A stretch of 64,000 bases of DNA from Larkinella knui (GTDB lineage: Bacteria > Bacteroidota > Bacteroidia > Cytophagales > Spirosomataceae), in assembly GCF_003858645.1 (NCBI RefSeq), contig NZ_RQJP01000002.1, positions 310,001-374,000 on the forward strand, in the 5' to 3' direction. Both the position numbers and the translations under genes were made by a program. Under the pieces are notes generated by a model. That model searched no databases. It saw only the letters and a program-made list of their open reading frames with translations, and was not told the DNA's origin. Within the stretch, counting starts at the first letter, position 1, and each line of letters opens with the position of its first letter. This document shows positions 34,463-42,780 of the stretch, piece by piece.

Positions 34463-36868
34463 TTACCACGTCAGTTTATACAACGAAACACCCTGCCGGG
34501 GCAGGTCGGTTTTCAGCCGGACGGTACCATTTGTAACGGCCACCGGTGCGGGCGCATCGAGTTGGGCCAGCTTCCCGGCTTTTTCCAGCGTCGCAACCTG
34601 CTCTGGTGTCGGTTTTTGTGGTGACCCCATTTTTAGCCAGACCGCGTACGAATTGCTATGGTCTTCGTCGATCCGGTAATGCGTGACGGTCACCTGTTTA
34701 GTGGGTAAGCCCCTGATGGCCAGATCGACCGCCGAAGCGGGGGCCGGAATATTATCGTCGTGGTAATTCCAGATCATCACGGCAGCCGTGTTGGAAGCCG
34801 TATCGCGTGTTGCCAGCGCATTGACATCCGGTTCGGCCCGCCGAACGCTGGAGTCGCGAATTGCCATCGTATGATACGCCAGGTTACCGGTTACGTCCAC
34901 CCGGTTTCCGCGCATCATGCCGTACATCCGAAACACGTTCAGCACCGGTTTGTCGACGCCGTTGGTGGCCAGATCGCGAAACCCGTAAAACCAGGGCTGG
35001 TCTTCAAACTCGAACGACCACGAAACCGCGCCTTTCAGATTGACCTGATGCGCATCAGCCAGTTCGTATTTCCGGGCAAACGCGGCCGCTGTGTAACTCG
35101 AATACATCGTCCCGTTGCGGTACGCATTTTCCGGATTGGTTTGCATCCCGCAAGCCGCGCAGCCTTCCGGGTCCGACTCGCCGATGATGATGGGGAGTTT
35201 GCTGAATTCGGGATAGGACGCCACAATCTGAAAACCGCTGGAAATGTCGCGCAGTTGCGTTCCCAGATTCATCCGAACGTGGCCATCCACCAGCCGGGGA
35301 GCGCCCTTGGCGTGAAAAGCCACAAAATCGAGGGGCGAACCGGTTTTGCCGGTGACGTAATTTTTCCCGCTCCGGCAATGCTCCAGAAAGGCTTTCAGAA
35401 ACGTCGCCCCTCGTTTTCCCTGCGGCCCCGTAACGTGCGGACCGCCTACTTTGGCCGTCGGCAGGGCCCGCCGAACGGCGTCCATCGAGTAGTCGTAGAG
35501 CTTGTGGTATTCTTCGGTGGTGCCGCCCCAATAAGGACTGTCCGGTTCGTTCCACATCTCCCAATACCAGCTTTCCACTTCCTTTTTGCCGTACCGCTTC
35601 ACCGAATGGCTGACCCACTGGTAGATCAGTTCCGCCCATTTCCGGTAGTCTTTCGGCGGATACCGCCAGCCGGTGTAAATCTTGTCGTAGGGTTGTCCGG
35701 GTTGCCAGTCGTGCCCGTAGGGTTGCGGTTTGGACGATAGCGCTTCCGGCATGAAACCAATCTGCGCCATCGGCTTCATTTTTCGTTCGATGTACGTATC
35801 GAAAATCCTGTCGATAATCGTCCAGTCGTAAACCGGTTTTCCTTTGGCATCTTCCGTATAGGCGTTGGTCGACCCCCATTTCAGGGCCGGTTTTCCGTCG
35901 CCGGTCACCAGCAGGCTGTGTGCCCGGACATACACCGGAACGGGGCTCAGTTCGGCCAGTTCAGACAGCAGTTTTTTACCGTCTTTCATGTACGTATAAT
36001 TCGGCTCGTCGTAGCCAAACCACGCCCAGATCGGCTCCATCTTGCCTTTTGCCTTGTTCAGATCGACTTGAATCGAAACCGGTGGCGGGGGCGTCGGGAT
36101 AATCCGCAGAGCTTCTTTATAATCGATGTATTGCTCCAGATCCCGCAGCGCGATGACCTTGTAGTTGTTGTCGTGCAGGTATTTCAGGTAGGCCTCGAAA
36201 ATAGCCGGGGGCGTGGTCACCCAGTCGTGGGCATAATCGGGAACACCGTGGATGGTGACCACGACAATTTTGCCGTTTTTAGCTTCCTGAAAAGCCTTGA
36301 AAATGCGCTCCTTGTCAAAATTATTGGGTTCGGTCGTGCTGAAACTAGGAATCAGGTAGGGATAATCGGTCGTCGGATCGTACGCCTTTGCGCCCCCCAC
36401 GCGGGCAAACTGGTAGTTTTTTTCTTTCAGAACCTCAAACGCAATGGGATTGGTACCGTAACCGGGATACGCAAACGTTGTCAGGGGCCGATTGATGCCG
36501 TAGGTCTTGCAGCGGGCTTCGAGCGAATCGAGTTGCGCCCTGAACTGCGGTTTTGACAATTTAGCCACATTGCTGTGCGTCAGCGTGTGATTGGCCACTT
36601 CAAAACCCATCCGGTCCAGCTCTCGAATCTGCTCCCAGCTCATGTATTTCTGCTTATCGGCAAAATCGGGCGGGAATTCGCAGACGTAAAACGTGCCGCC
36701 AAAACCGTATTTTTTGAGCAGGGGCGCCACCACCGTCGCGTGGGTGACAGGGGCATCGTCAAACGTCAAAACCACGAGTTTGTCCGGAATCGGTTTCCGA
36801 ATAATTTGCGCGTCAACTACCGTCAAAAACCTGATGATCAGAAGAATGACAATGCCGAGTTGTTTCAT
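34463..36868 (-). CDS. Polysaccharide deacetylase (NodB) - GH39-like glycosidase fusion
   Basis: 801 residues. After a signal peptide comes a NodB domain (about 25-235) with the metal/catalytic motifs LTFDDAPVTH and VANHTLTHSN intact. This matches carbohydrate esterase family 4, which removes acetyl groups. From about 250 to 700 lies a (beta/alpha)8 region like GH39: YWEMWNEPDSPYW carries the acid/base Glu of the NEP motif and PIIIGESDPEG a candidate nucleophile Glu. A beta-sandwich tail follows (VTHYRIDEDHSN). GH39 enzymes are beta-xylosidases, iduronidases and related. The fusion suggests deacetylation coupled to hydrolysis of a xylan- or uronate-like part. Cell location is periplasmic. Confidence 0.8.
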   Translation of the reverse strand: MKQLGIVILLIIRFLTVVDAQIIRKPIPDKLVVLTFDDAPVTHATVVAPLLKKYGFGGTFYVCEFPPDFADKQKYMSWEQIRELDRMGFEVANHTLTHSNVAKLSKPQFRAQLDSLEARCKTYGINRPLTTFAYPGYGTNPIAFEVLKEKNYQFARVGGAKAYDPTTDYPYLIPSFSTTEPNNFDKERIFKAFQEAKNGKIVVVTIHGVPDYAHDWVTTPPAIFEAYLKYLHDNNYKVIALRDLEQYIDYKEALRIIPTPPPPVSIQVDLNKAKGKMEPIWAWFGYDEPNYTYMKDGKKLLSELAELSPVPVYVRAHSLLVTGDGKPALKWGSTNAYTEDAKGKPVYDWTIIDRIFDTYIERKMKPMAQIGFMPEALSSKPQPYGHDWQPGQPYDKIYTGWRYPPKDYRKWAELIYQWVSHSVKRYGKKEVESWYWEMWNEPDSPYWGGTTEEYHKLYDYSMDAVRRALPTAKVGGPHVTGPQGKRGATFLKAFLEHCRSGKNYVTGKTGSPLDFVAFHAKGAPRLVDGHVRMNLGTQLRDISSGFQIVASYPEFSKLPIIIGESDPEGCAACGMQTNPENAYRNGTMYSSYTAAAFARKYELADAHQVNLKGAVSWSFEFEDQPWFYGFRDLATNGVDKPVLNVFRMYGMMRGNRVDVTGNLAYHTMAIRDSSVRRAEPDVNALATRDTASNTAAVMIWNYHDDNIPAPASAVDLAIRGLPTKQVTVTHYRIDEDHSNSYAVWLKMGSPQKPTPEQVATLEKAGKLAQLDAPAPVAVTNGTVRLKTDLPRQGVSLYKLTW

Positions 36869-36938
36869 TGAAGAAAAAAATAGTTGAAGGAAACAGCGGA
36901 ACAGATCGCTCTTTTATTTCTCAGATACCGCGTTTTCA

Positions 36939-37074
36939 GTTATCGCTCGCGTGTCGCGAGTGACTTGTATCCAAAGGGCCTCCGGCCCGTACCTCATCAA
37001 GTAAAACCATATCCCCTGACAGATAGGATTCGGGCCGGAGGCCCTTTGAATACAAGTCACTCGCGAGCGACAAC
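36939..37074. repeat. Long inverted repeat with GTCACTCGCGAGCGAC arms
   Basis: Arm 36939-36989 and arm 37031-37074 pair over about 44 bp (AAAGGGCCTCCGGCCCG with its complement, then ACTTGTAT with ATACAAGT, then CTCGCGAGCGAC). The left arm carries a 7-bp insertion, TGTCGCG. The loop (36990-37030) is AT-rich. A short direct repeat, GTGACAACAACCGTC-like, follows at 37068-37100. It fills the gap between the fusion gene and the MFS gene. Confidence 0.65.
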
Positions 37075-37136
37075 AACCGTCGTGAGTGACAACAACCGTC
37101 AGCCACCGCGACCTGAAAACCGTATACCGAATCCCG

Positions 37137-38465
37137 TCAGGCTACCGGTGTCACCGGCGTACTTTTACTGGAAAGTTCAATCAGTTTGTAGCGGGGAACG
37201 AGTAGGTGCATGACAAGCCACGCAAGCAGATACCCGAAACCGCAAATCAGGAACATGATGTAATAGCCCGTTTCCAGATGCCCAAGCGCCTTGTAATGGT
37301 CAAACAGTTTTCCCGCCAGGGTAGAAATCAGCATACCGCCCAAACCGCCCGCCATACCGCCAATCCCGATGACGGAGGCCACCGCTTTTTTGGGAAACAT
37401 ATCCGAAACCGTCGTGAAAATATTGGCACTCCAGGCCTGGTGGGCGGAGGTAGCAAACCCGATGCTCAACACGGCAAACCACATGCCCATGCTGCCGAGG
37501 TACTGAATAAACACGGCAGGAACCGCACAAATGGCATAAATCAGCATGGACGTTTTCCGGGCACGGAAAACCGGAAACCCTTTCCGGATCAGATTCAAGG
37601 GCAACCAGCCGCCAAAAATACTGCCGATACTCGCAATGGTATACACCACCGCCACAGGCAGCGACGCATCCCGACCGGCCAAACCGTACTCCGCTTTCAG
37701 GAACGCCGGTAACCAGAACAGGTAAAACCACCAGATGGGATCGGTGAGCATTTTCCCGATGACGAACGCCCACGTTTGGCGAAACGTCAGCAGCTTGGTC
37801 CAGGAAACTTTTTCGGTGGACGTCTGATCTTCGGTTTGCTCGTCTTTGTCGCTATTGATGTATTCGAGTTCTTCTTTCGATACTTTTTTATGTTTGGCGG
37901 GCGTGTCGTAAATCGTGATCCACAAAGCCAGCCAGATAAATCCGACGGCACCCGTCAGAATAAAGGCCCATTGCCAGCCCCAAAACTCGGCGATGTATGG
38001 AACGGAAAGCGGAGCCAGAATAGCGCCGACGTTGGTTCCGGAATTGAAAATACCGGTAGCCAGCGCGCGTTCTTTTTTGGGAAACCATTCGGCAATGGTC
38101 TTAACAGCCGCCGGAAAGTTTCCGGACTCGCTCAAACCCAACCCCGCCCGGGCAAAGCCAAATCCAAGCGTCGTTTTGGCAAATGCCGTCAGAACTCCGA
38201 CGATACTCCAGGCTGTCAGCGAAATCGTATAGCCAATTTTGGTCCCGAATTTATCGACTAACCGCCCCACACCCAGCATACCGAATGCGTAGGCCAATTG
38301 GAAAACGGAAACCAGATTGGCATAGTCGGTTTCCGTCCAGTTAAAATCTTTCTCCAGATCGCCTTTCAGCAAGCTGATGACAACCCGATCCAGGTAATTG
38401 ATCGTCGTTGCAAAAAACACCAGACCACAAATCGTCCAGCGGTACCTTCCAATGGCTTTATTCAT
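37137..38465 (-). CDS. MFS transporter, hexuronate (ExuT-like, ACS) family
   Basis: 442 residues with 12 hydrophobic helices. ACS family signatures are TTINYLDRVVISLL in helix 1, GRLVDKFGTKIGY (motif A), and RAGLGLSESGNFPAAVKTIAEWFPKKERALATGIFNSG at helices 4-5 in the position typical of ExuT/GudP/DgoT. These are proton symporters for sugar acids such as galacturonate, glucuronate or galactonate. In the carbohydrate locus it would import uronic acids or small uronate-containing products across the inner membrane. The central loop (about 195-225) is acidic. A TCGCGGAG hairpin lies 57 bp upstream. Confidence 0.87.
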   Translation of the reverse strand: MNKAIGRYRWTICGLVFFATTINYLDRVVISLLKGDLEKDFNWTETDYANLVSVFQLAYAFGMLGVGRLVDKFGTKIGYTISLTAWSIVGVLTAFAKTTLGFGFARAGLGLSESGNFPAAVKTIAEWFPKKERALATGIFNSGTNVGAILAPLSVPYIAEFWGWQWAFILTGAVGFIWLALWITIYDTPAKHKKVSKEELEYINSDKDEQTEDQTSTEKVSWTKLLTFRQTWAFVIGKMLTDPIWWFYLFWLPAFLKAEYGLAGRDASLPVAVVYTIASIGSIFGGWLPLNLIRKGFPVFRARKTSMLIYAICAVPAVFIQYLGSMGMWFAVLSIGFATSAHQAWSANIFTTVSDMFPKKAVASVIGIGGMAGGLGGMLISTLAGKLFDHYKALGHLETGYYIMFLICGFGYLLAWLVMHLLVPRYKLIELSSKSTPVTPVA

Positions 38466-38522
38466 GAGAAAAAAGAGTAATAGTCAGCTATAGAAAGCAG
38501 GTGGTGGTGGTTATCTACTTTG

Positions 38523-38631
38523 AAAAGTTGTATCGCGGAGTTGAGCGGAGAAAAAGGGAGGTAAGCAGAGGTTTTTTTATAAACTCTGCGAAACTCTTCT
38601 TTTCTCCGCTCAACTCCGCGATACAACTTTT
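38523..38631. repeat. TCGCGGAG hairpin element, copy B
   Basis: Arms AAAAGTTGTATCGCGGAGTT and its exact complement at the far end pair perfectly for about 32 bp, then less well (GGTAAGCAGAG / CTCTGCGAAAC). It begins 57 bp upstream of the MFS start codon and ends 6 bp after the stop of the ABC permease gene. The outer arm differs from copies A, C and E (TGTAT for TATTT), with the matching change in the other arm. Confidence 0.8.
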
Positions 38632-38637
38632 AAACTC

Positions 38638-39753
38638 TCATACCGTTTTGCGATACCGCCACGACGCCAGCAGCAGCAGTCCGATGGCCATGCCCGCCAA
38701 TACAAAAAACGGACGGCTGACATCCCGGAACGTACTGCCTTTCAGCATCACATTCCGGCCTACTTCAATGATGTATTTCAGCGGGTTCAGGATGTTGAGC
38801 CACTGCGCCCATTCGGGCATGTTTTCCGTCGACGCAAACAACCCGCTCAGCAGAATGAAGAGGACCAACAGGAAGAAAGACACAAACAACGCCTGCTGCT
38901 GGTTGTCGGCCAGGGTCGAAATCAGCAGCCCCAGCCCCACGCACAAAATCAGAAACAGGAGGGCGAAAACGTACATCAGCGCCACACTGCCTTCGATACG
39001 GATCTGAAATAAAAACCGGCCCAGCAGCAAGCCGACCGTAAACAACACCAGGCCGATCAGCACGAACGGAATCGACTTGCCCAGAATGAATTCGTGCTTG
39101 CGGATGGGCGTCACGTTCAACTGTTCCATCGTTCCGATTTCCTTTTCCCGCACAATGTTGAGCGCCGAAACCAGACCGCCCACCAGAATCAGCAGTTCGA
39201 ACAGAACACCCGGCACCATGAACGTTTTGTATTCCAGTTTCGGGTTGTACCAATACTGGTTTTCAATGTCTAACGCCGGGATCGTTCCGGGTGCAACGGC
39301 GCTGGTTTCGGCCCGGATATCGGCGTTGAAATCCCGGATGATGGCCGTCGCGTAGCCATTGGCAATCCCGGCTTTGGACCCGTCGATGGCGTTGAGCAGC
39401 AATTGAACCGAGGTGTTGCCTTCTTTCGCCAGATCGCGTTCAAAATGGGGCGGAATCACCAGAACCAGGTCGGCATCACCCGCCAGCAAGGTTTGCCGCG
39501 CCTGTTTATCGCTGGCTAAATAACCGGTCATTCTGAAATTGTCCAGGTACCGAAACTTGCCGACCAGCCGCTGCGAATACGTCGTATGATCGCCATCGAC
39601 GACGGCAATGTTCAGGTTTTTGACCTCGTAATTGGCCGCGTACGACAGCAGAATCAACTGCATGATCGGGGCAGCCAGCATGATTCGGAGCAATACCGGA
39701 TTTCGGCGGAGTTGCTGGATTTCCTTTTCAACCATGTAGCGAATCCGGTTCAT
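38638..39753 (-). CDS. ABC-2 type exporter permease (YbhR/YbhS-like), last gene of operon
   Basis: 371 residues. One N-terminal helix (RNPVLLRIMLAAPIMQLILLSYAA) is followed by a large non-cytoplasmic domain (about 45-175) and five helices in the C-terminal half, the ABC-2 layout of YbhR/YhhJ. The family motif before the core, REKEIGTMEQLNVTPIRKHEFILGKSIPF, is present. It overlaps the preceding permease gene by 4 bp (ATGA), so the two subunits are translationally coupled and probably form a heterodimer. Substrate could be drugs or cell-envelope molecules. Confidence 0.88.
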   Translation of the reverse strand: MNRIRYMVEKEIQQLRRNPVLLRIMLAAPIMQLILLSYAANYEVKNLNIAVVDGDHTTYSQRLVGKFRYLDNFRMTGYLASDKQARQTLLAGDADLVLVIPPHFERDLAKEGNTSVQLLLNAIDGSKAGIANGYATAIIRDFNADIRAETSAVAPGTIPALDIENQYWYNPKLEYKTFMVPGVLFELLILVGGLVSALNIVREKEIGTMEQLNVTPIRKHEFILGKSIPFVLIGLVLFTVGLLLGRFLFQIRIEGSVALMYVFALLFLILCVGLGLLISTLADNQQQALFVSFFLLVLFILLSGLFASTENMPEWAQWLNILNPLKYIIEVGRNVMLKGSTFRDVSRPFFVLAGMAIGLLLLASWRYRKTV

Positions 39754-40856
39754 GACAGGCGGGTTTTTAAGTTGCGCAAGCTCAATCCCATGAATAAAAT
39801 CGACATCCCGATCAGCACCAGTGTCGGTTGCCAGAGATACCGCAATCCGGCCCCTTTGATCATGATGCCTTTGACGATGTTGATAAAATATTTCGCCGGA
39901 ATGAGGTTGGAAACGATCTGAAGCGGTTTGGGCATGCTCTCAATCGGAAAGATGAACCCCGACAGAAAAATGGTCGGCAGCAACATCGCCATCAGCGAGG
40001 CAAACATGGCAACCAGCTGGGTATCAACGATGGACGAAATGAAAATCCCGATCGATAACGCCAGAAAAATAAACAGCAGCGTCTCGGCCAGTAACAGCAA
40101 AAGACTCCCATTCAGCGGCACTTTCAACACAAAAACACCGAGCGCAATGATGATGCAGCCGTTCAGAAACGACAACAGCAGGTACGGCACGACTTTCCCC
40201 AGCAAAATCTGGCCCTGACTCAATGGCGACACCATCAGTACTTCCAGCGTACCCGTTTCGCGTTCGCGGGCGATGGTCACGGAGGTCATCAGGGCCGACA
40301 CCAGCAGCAAAACCATCGCCATGACGCCCGGCACGAAAACGAACGCACCTTTGAGTTCGGGGTTGAAAACCATGCGGCTGCGGACGTCGATGGTCAACGG
40401 CGGCCGGGCGTCGGGATTCCGTTCGGCGGTATAATCCCGGATGATGGCGGTGGCGTAATTGGTCAGGCTGATGGCAGTATTTTGCTCCGTGGCATCGGCC
40501 AGCAACTGGATCTGTGCGCTGCGACCGTGTTCGTAGTTTTCCGTAAAACCGGCCGGAAAGACGACCGCCAGTTTGATCGTCCCTTTCCGAAAAGCACGCT
40601 CAATGTCGCTGTTCGAGCGGAGGTTTTCCCGCAACTGAAAATACCCCGAAGCCAGCAATTTATTGGTAATCTGTTGCGTATGCGGGCTTTTGTCGTTGTC
40701 GAGAACGGCGATTCCCGCGTTTTTGATCTCGTTCGTCAGCGCAAAACCGAACAGCAATACCTGCACCAGTGGCAGGCCGAACAGGATCAGCAACGTCCGG
40801 CGGTCGCGCAGAATGTGGAAAAATTCTTTTTTTACAAAAGCGATGAAGCGGTTCAT
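39750..40856 (-). CDS. ABC-2 type exporter permease (YbhS/YbhR-like)
   Basis: 368 residues with the same layout as the next gene: N-terminal helix (LLILFGLPLVQVLLFGFAL), a periplasmic domain, then five helices. The pre-core motif is ARERETGTLEVLMVSPLSQGQILLGKVVPY. The N-terminus MNRFIAFVKKEFFHILRDRRTLL is typical of the family. It is separated from the upstream ATPase gene by 154 bp that contain a GGACTTTAGTCC hairpin, so the operon is interrupted here but probably still co-expressed. Confidence 0.88.
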   Translation of the reverse strand: MNRFIAFVKKEFFHILRDRRTLLILFGLPLVQVLLFGFALTNEIKNAGIAVLDNDKSPHTQQITNKLLASGYFQLRENLRSNSDIERAFRKGTIKLAVVFPAGFTENYEHGRSAQIQLLADATEQNTAISLTNYATAIIRDYTAERNPDARPPLTIDVRSRMVFNPELKGAFVFVPGVMAMVLLLVSALMTSVTIARERETGTLEVLMVSPLSQGQILLGKVVPYLLLSFLNGCIIIALGVFVLKVPLNGSLLLLLAETLLFIFLALSIGIFISSIVDTQLVAMFASLMAMLLPTIFLSGFIFPIESMPKPLQIVSNLIPAKYFINIVKGIMIKGAGLRYLWQPTLVLIGMSILFMGLSLRNLKTRLS

Positions 40857-40882
40857 AAGTGTTTGTTTTCGGTGGCTTTAAT

Positions 40883-40969
40883 GTACCCAAGGACTTTAGT
40901 CCGTGAGACCTGACCACTAAGTGAACATTTAAAATGATCCGGATCTCATGGACTAAAGTCCGTGGGTAC
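40883..40969. repeat. GGACTTTAGTCC hairpin element, copy 1
   Basis: GTACCCAAGGACTTTAGTCC at the left end pairs with GGACTAAAGTCCGTGGGTAC at the right end, 24 of 26 arm positions matching, with a ~35-nt loop. It lies between the ATPase and permease genes of the exporter operon, 26 bp upstream of the permease start. Related copies occur at 58.6 and 63.1 kb. Confidence 0.75.
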
Positions 40970-41010
40970 GCGGCAGCCTACCGTAAACCGAATACCGTAA
41001 ACCGTAAACT

Positions 41011-41745
41011 TTATTTTGTTGACGTTCCTCTCGCCAGAATCTGGAAAACCGCATCCATCGAATCCACGCCGTAGGCGGTTTTCAATCCCGCCGGGGTGTC
41101 AAGGGCTTTCATTTTGCCGTCGACCATGATCGAAACGCGGTTGCAGTATTCCGCTTCGTCCATGTAGTGCGTGGTGACAAAAACCGTCGTGCCGTTGTGG
41201 GCCGCTTCGTAGATCAGGTCCCAGAACTGCCGGCGCGTAATGGGATCTACGCCCCCGGTTGGTTCATCCAGAAACACAATTTTCGGTTCGTGAATCAGGG
41301 CCACCGAAAACGCCAGTTTCTGTTTCCAGCCCAGGGGTAGCGAAGCCACCAGCGAATCGGCAACCGACTCAATCCCCAGTTTCTGCAAAATCTGATCGGT
41401 TTTTGTGGGAATGTCCGCCCGACGCAAGCCGTAGATGCCGCCGTAAAACCGGATGTTTTCGCGAACCGTCAAATCTTCGTAAAGTGAAAACCGCTGACTC
41501 ATGTAGCCAATGTTCTGCTTGATCTTTTCGGACTGGCGATAGACATCAAAACCGGCCACGGTCGCTTCGCCCGACGACGGTTTCAGCAATCCGCACAGCA
41601 TTCGCATGGCCGTGGTTTTTCCGGCCCCATTAGCGCCCAGAAAGCCAAAAATCTCGCCCTGATTAACGTCGAACGTAATGGCGTCGGTGGCAATGAAACT
41701 GCCGAATTTCCGGGTCAACTGGTTGGTACTGACTGCTTTCTCCAT
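41011..41745 (-). CDS. ABC exporter ATPase, second subunit (YbhF C-half-like)
   Basis: 244 residues from ATG 41745. A TTG at 41754 overlapping the previous stop is the alternative. Walker A is GANGAGKTT and Walker B is IVFLDEPTGGVDP, with the H-loop in FVTTHYMDEAEYCNRV. The signature loop is LPLGWKQKL in place of LSGGQ, as in the second half of E. coli YbhF and RbbA. The site may therefore be asymmetric when paired with the first ATPase. It lies 5 bp after that gene. Together they supply the two nucleotide-binding domains that are one polypeptide in YbhF. Confidence 0.88.
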   Translation of the reverse strand: MEKAVSTNQLTRKFGSFIATDAITFDVNQGEIFGFLGANGAGKTTAMRMLCGLLKPSSGEATVAGFDVYRQSEKIKQNIGYMSQRFSLYEDLTVRENIRFYGGIYGLRRADIPTKTDQILQKLGIESVADSLVASLPLGWKQKLAFSVALIHEPKIVFLDEPTGGVDPITRRQFWDLIYEAAHNGTTVFVTTHYMDEAEYCNRVSIMVDGKMKALDTPAGLKTAYGVDSMDAVFQILARGTSTK

Positions 41746-41750
41746 ACTCG

Positions 41751-42674
41751 TCAAGCCGTTGGCTGCGTTTGGGTCATCAACGCCATAAAGGTGTCTTCGA
41801 TGCCCGGTTGAATGGAATGGATTTCGATAGTCCGGTGGTTTTTTTCCCGCAAATACCGCCCGATTTGCTCTTCCGTTACGGCAGCCGACTTCACGGTCAG
41901 GTGCAGAAATTCACCGAACGCGTAACAGGATTCCGTAAACGGGGCCAGCCGCAGATCGTGAATTAACGAATACGTATCCGCAGCCCGAACGGCGTACAGA
42001 CGCTTTTTAAAGCGTCTCGTGATGGCCAACGGCGTATCGACCGCCAGCACGGTACCGGTTTGCATAAACGCCACCCGGTCGCAGCGGCTGGCTTCGTCCA
42101 TGTACGGCGTCGAAACCAGGGTTGTCAGGCCGCGCTCGTTGAGTTGGCGGAGCATATCCCAGAATTCCTTGCGGGAAACCGCATCAACGCCGGTGGTCGG
42201 TTCATCCAGAAACAGCACGTCGGGCTTGTGAATCAGCGCACAACACAATGCCAGTTTCTGTTTCATGCCCCCGGAAAGTTGCCCGGCCCGGCGGTTTTTG
42301 AACGGCTCCAACTGGGCATAAATCTCCTGAATCAGGTGGTAATTCTGCCGGATCGTCGTGCCAAAAACCGTAGCGAAAAAAGCCAGATTTTCCTGAACGC
42401 TTAAGTCAGGATACAACGAAAACCGCCCCGGCATGTACCCCACCAACTTTCGCAACGTCTTATAATCCTTGACCACATCGTACCCCGCCACCGTCGCCCG
42501 CCCGGTGTCGGGCAGCAACAGCGTTACCAGAATCTTGAAAAGCGTGGTTTTTCCCGCTCCGTCCGGCCCGATCAGCCCGAACAGTTCGCCCGGTTTGATC
42601 GAAAGGGAGACGTCAGAAACCGCCGGAATAGCCCCGTACGATTTCGAGACGTTTTCAATGATGATTGCATCCAT
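41751..42674 (-). CDS. ABC exporter ATPase, first subunit (YbhF N-half-like)
   Basis: 307 residues. Walker A GPDGAGKTT, a full signature LSGGMKQKL, Walker B VLFLDEPTTGVD and a switch region STPYMDEASRCDRV are present. The last 80 residues form the C-terminal extension seen in this exporter class (RRFKKRLYAVRAADTYSLIH). The canonical signature here contrasts with the altered one in the second ATPase. It is part of the operon TetR, TolC, membrane-fusion lipoprotein, ATPase, ATPase, permease, permease. An imperfect 26-bp inverted repeat lies upstream. Confidence 0.9.
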   Translation of the reverse strand: MDAIIIENVSKSYGAIPAVSDVSLSIKPGELFGLIGPDGAGKTTLFKILVTLLLPDTGRATVAGYDVVKDYKTLRKLVGYMPGRFSLYPDLSVQENLAFFATVFGTTIRQNYHLIQEIYAQLEPFKNRRAGQLSGGMKQKLALCCALIHKPDVLFLDEPTTGVDAVSRKEFWDMLRQLNERGLTTLVSTPYMDEASRCDRVAFMQTGTVLAVDTPLAITRRFKKRLYAVRAADTYSLIHDLRLAPFTESCYAFGEFLHLTVKSAAVTEEQIGRYLREKNHRTIEIHSIQPGIEDTFMALMTQTQPTA

Positions 42675-42688
42675 ATAGTAGTTTCTCA

Positions 42689-42777
42689 GTTTAAAGTTCG
42701 TGGTTTATAGTTGCAGATGCATACCTACGGACCGCCCGGCACTACGCGCTAGCAACTATAAACCATAAATTATAAAC
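42689..42777. repeat. 26-bp imperfect inverted repeat in the exporter operon
   Basis: The inner 15 bp (GTGGTTTATAGTTGC-type, 42700-42714) pair with GCAACTATAAACCAT (42752-42766), and pairing continues imperfectly to 42689 and 42777. It fills the 106-bp gap between the membrane-fusion gene and the first ATPase gene. No family member elsewhere in the window was found. Confidence 0.5.
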
Positions 42778-42780
42778 CCA

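Noticed and set aside
42019-42404. Overlapping plus-strand frames within the exporter ATPase genes
   Set aside because: They are antisense to clear Walker and signature motifs and have no independent support.
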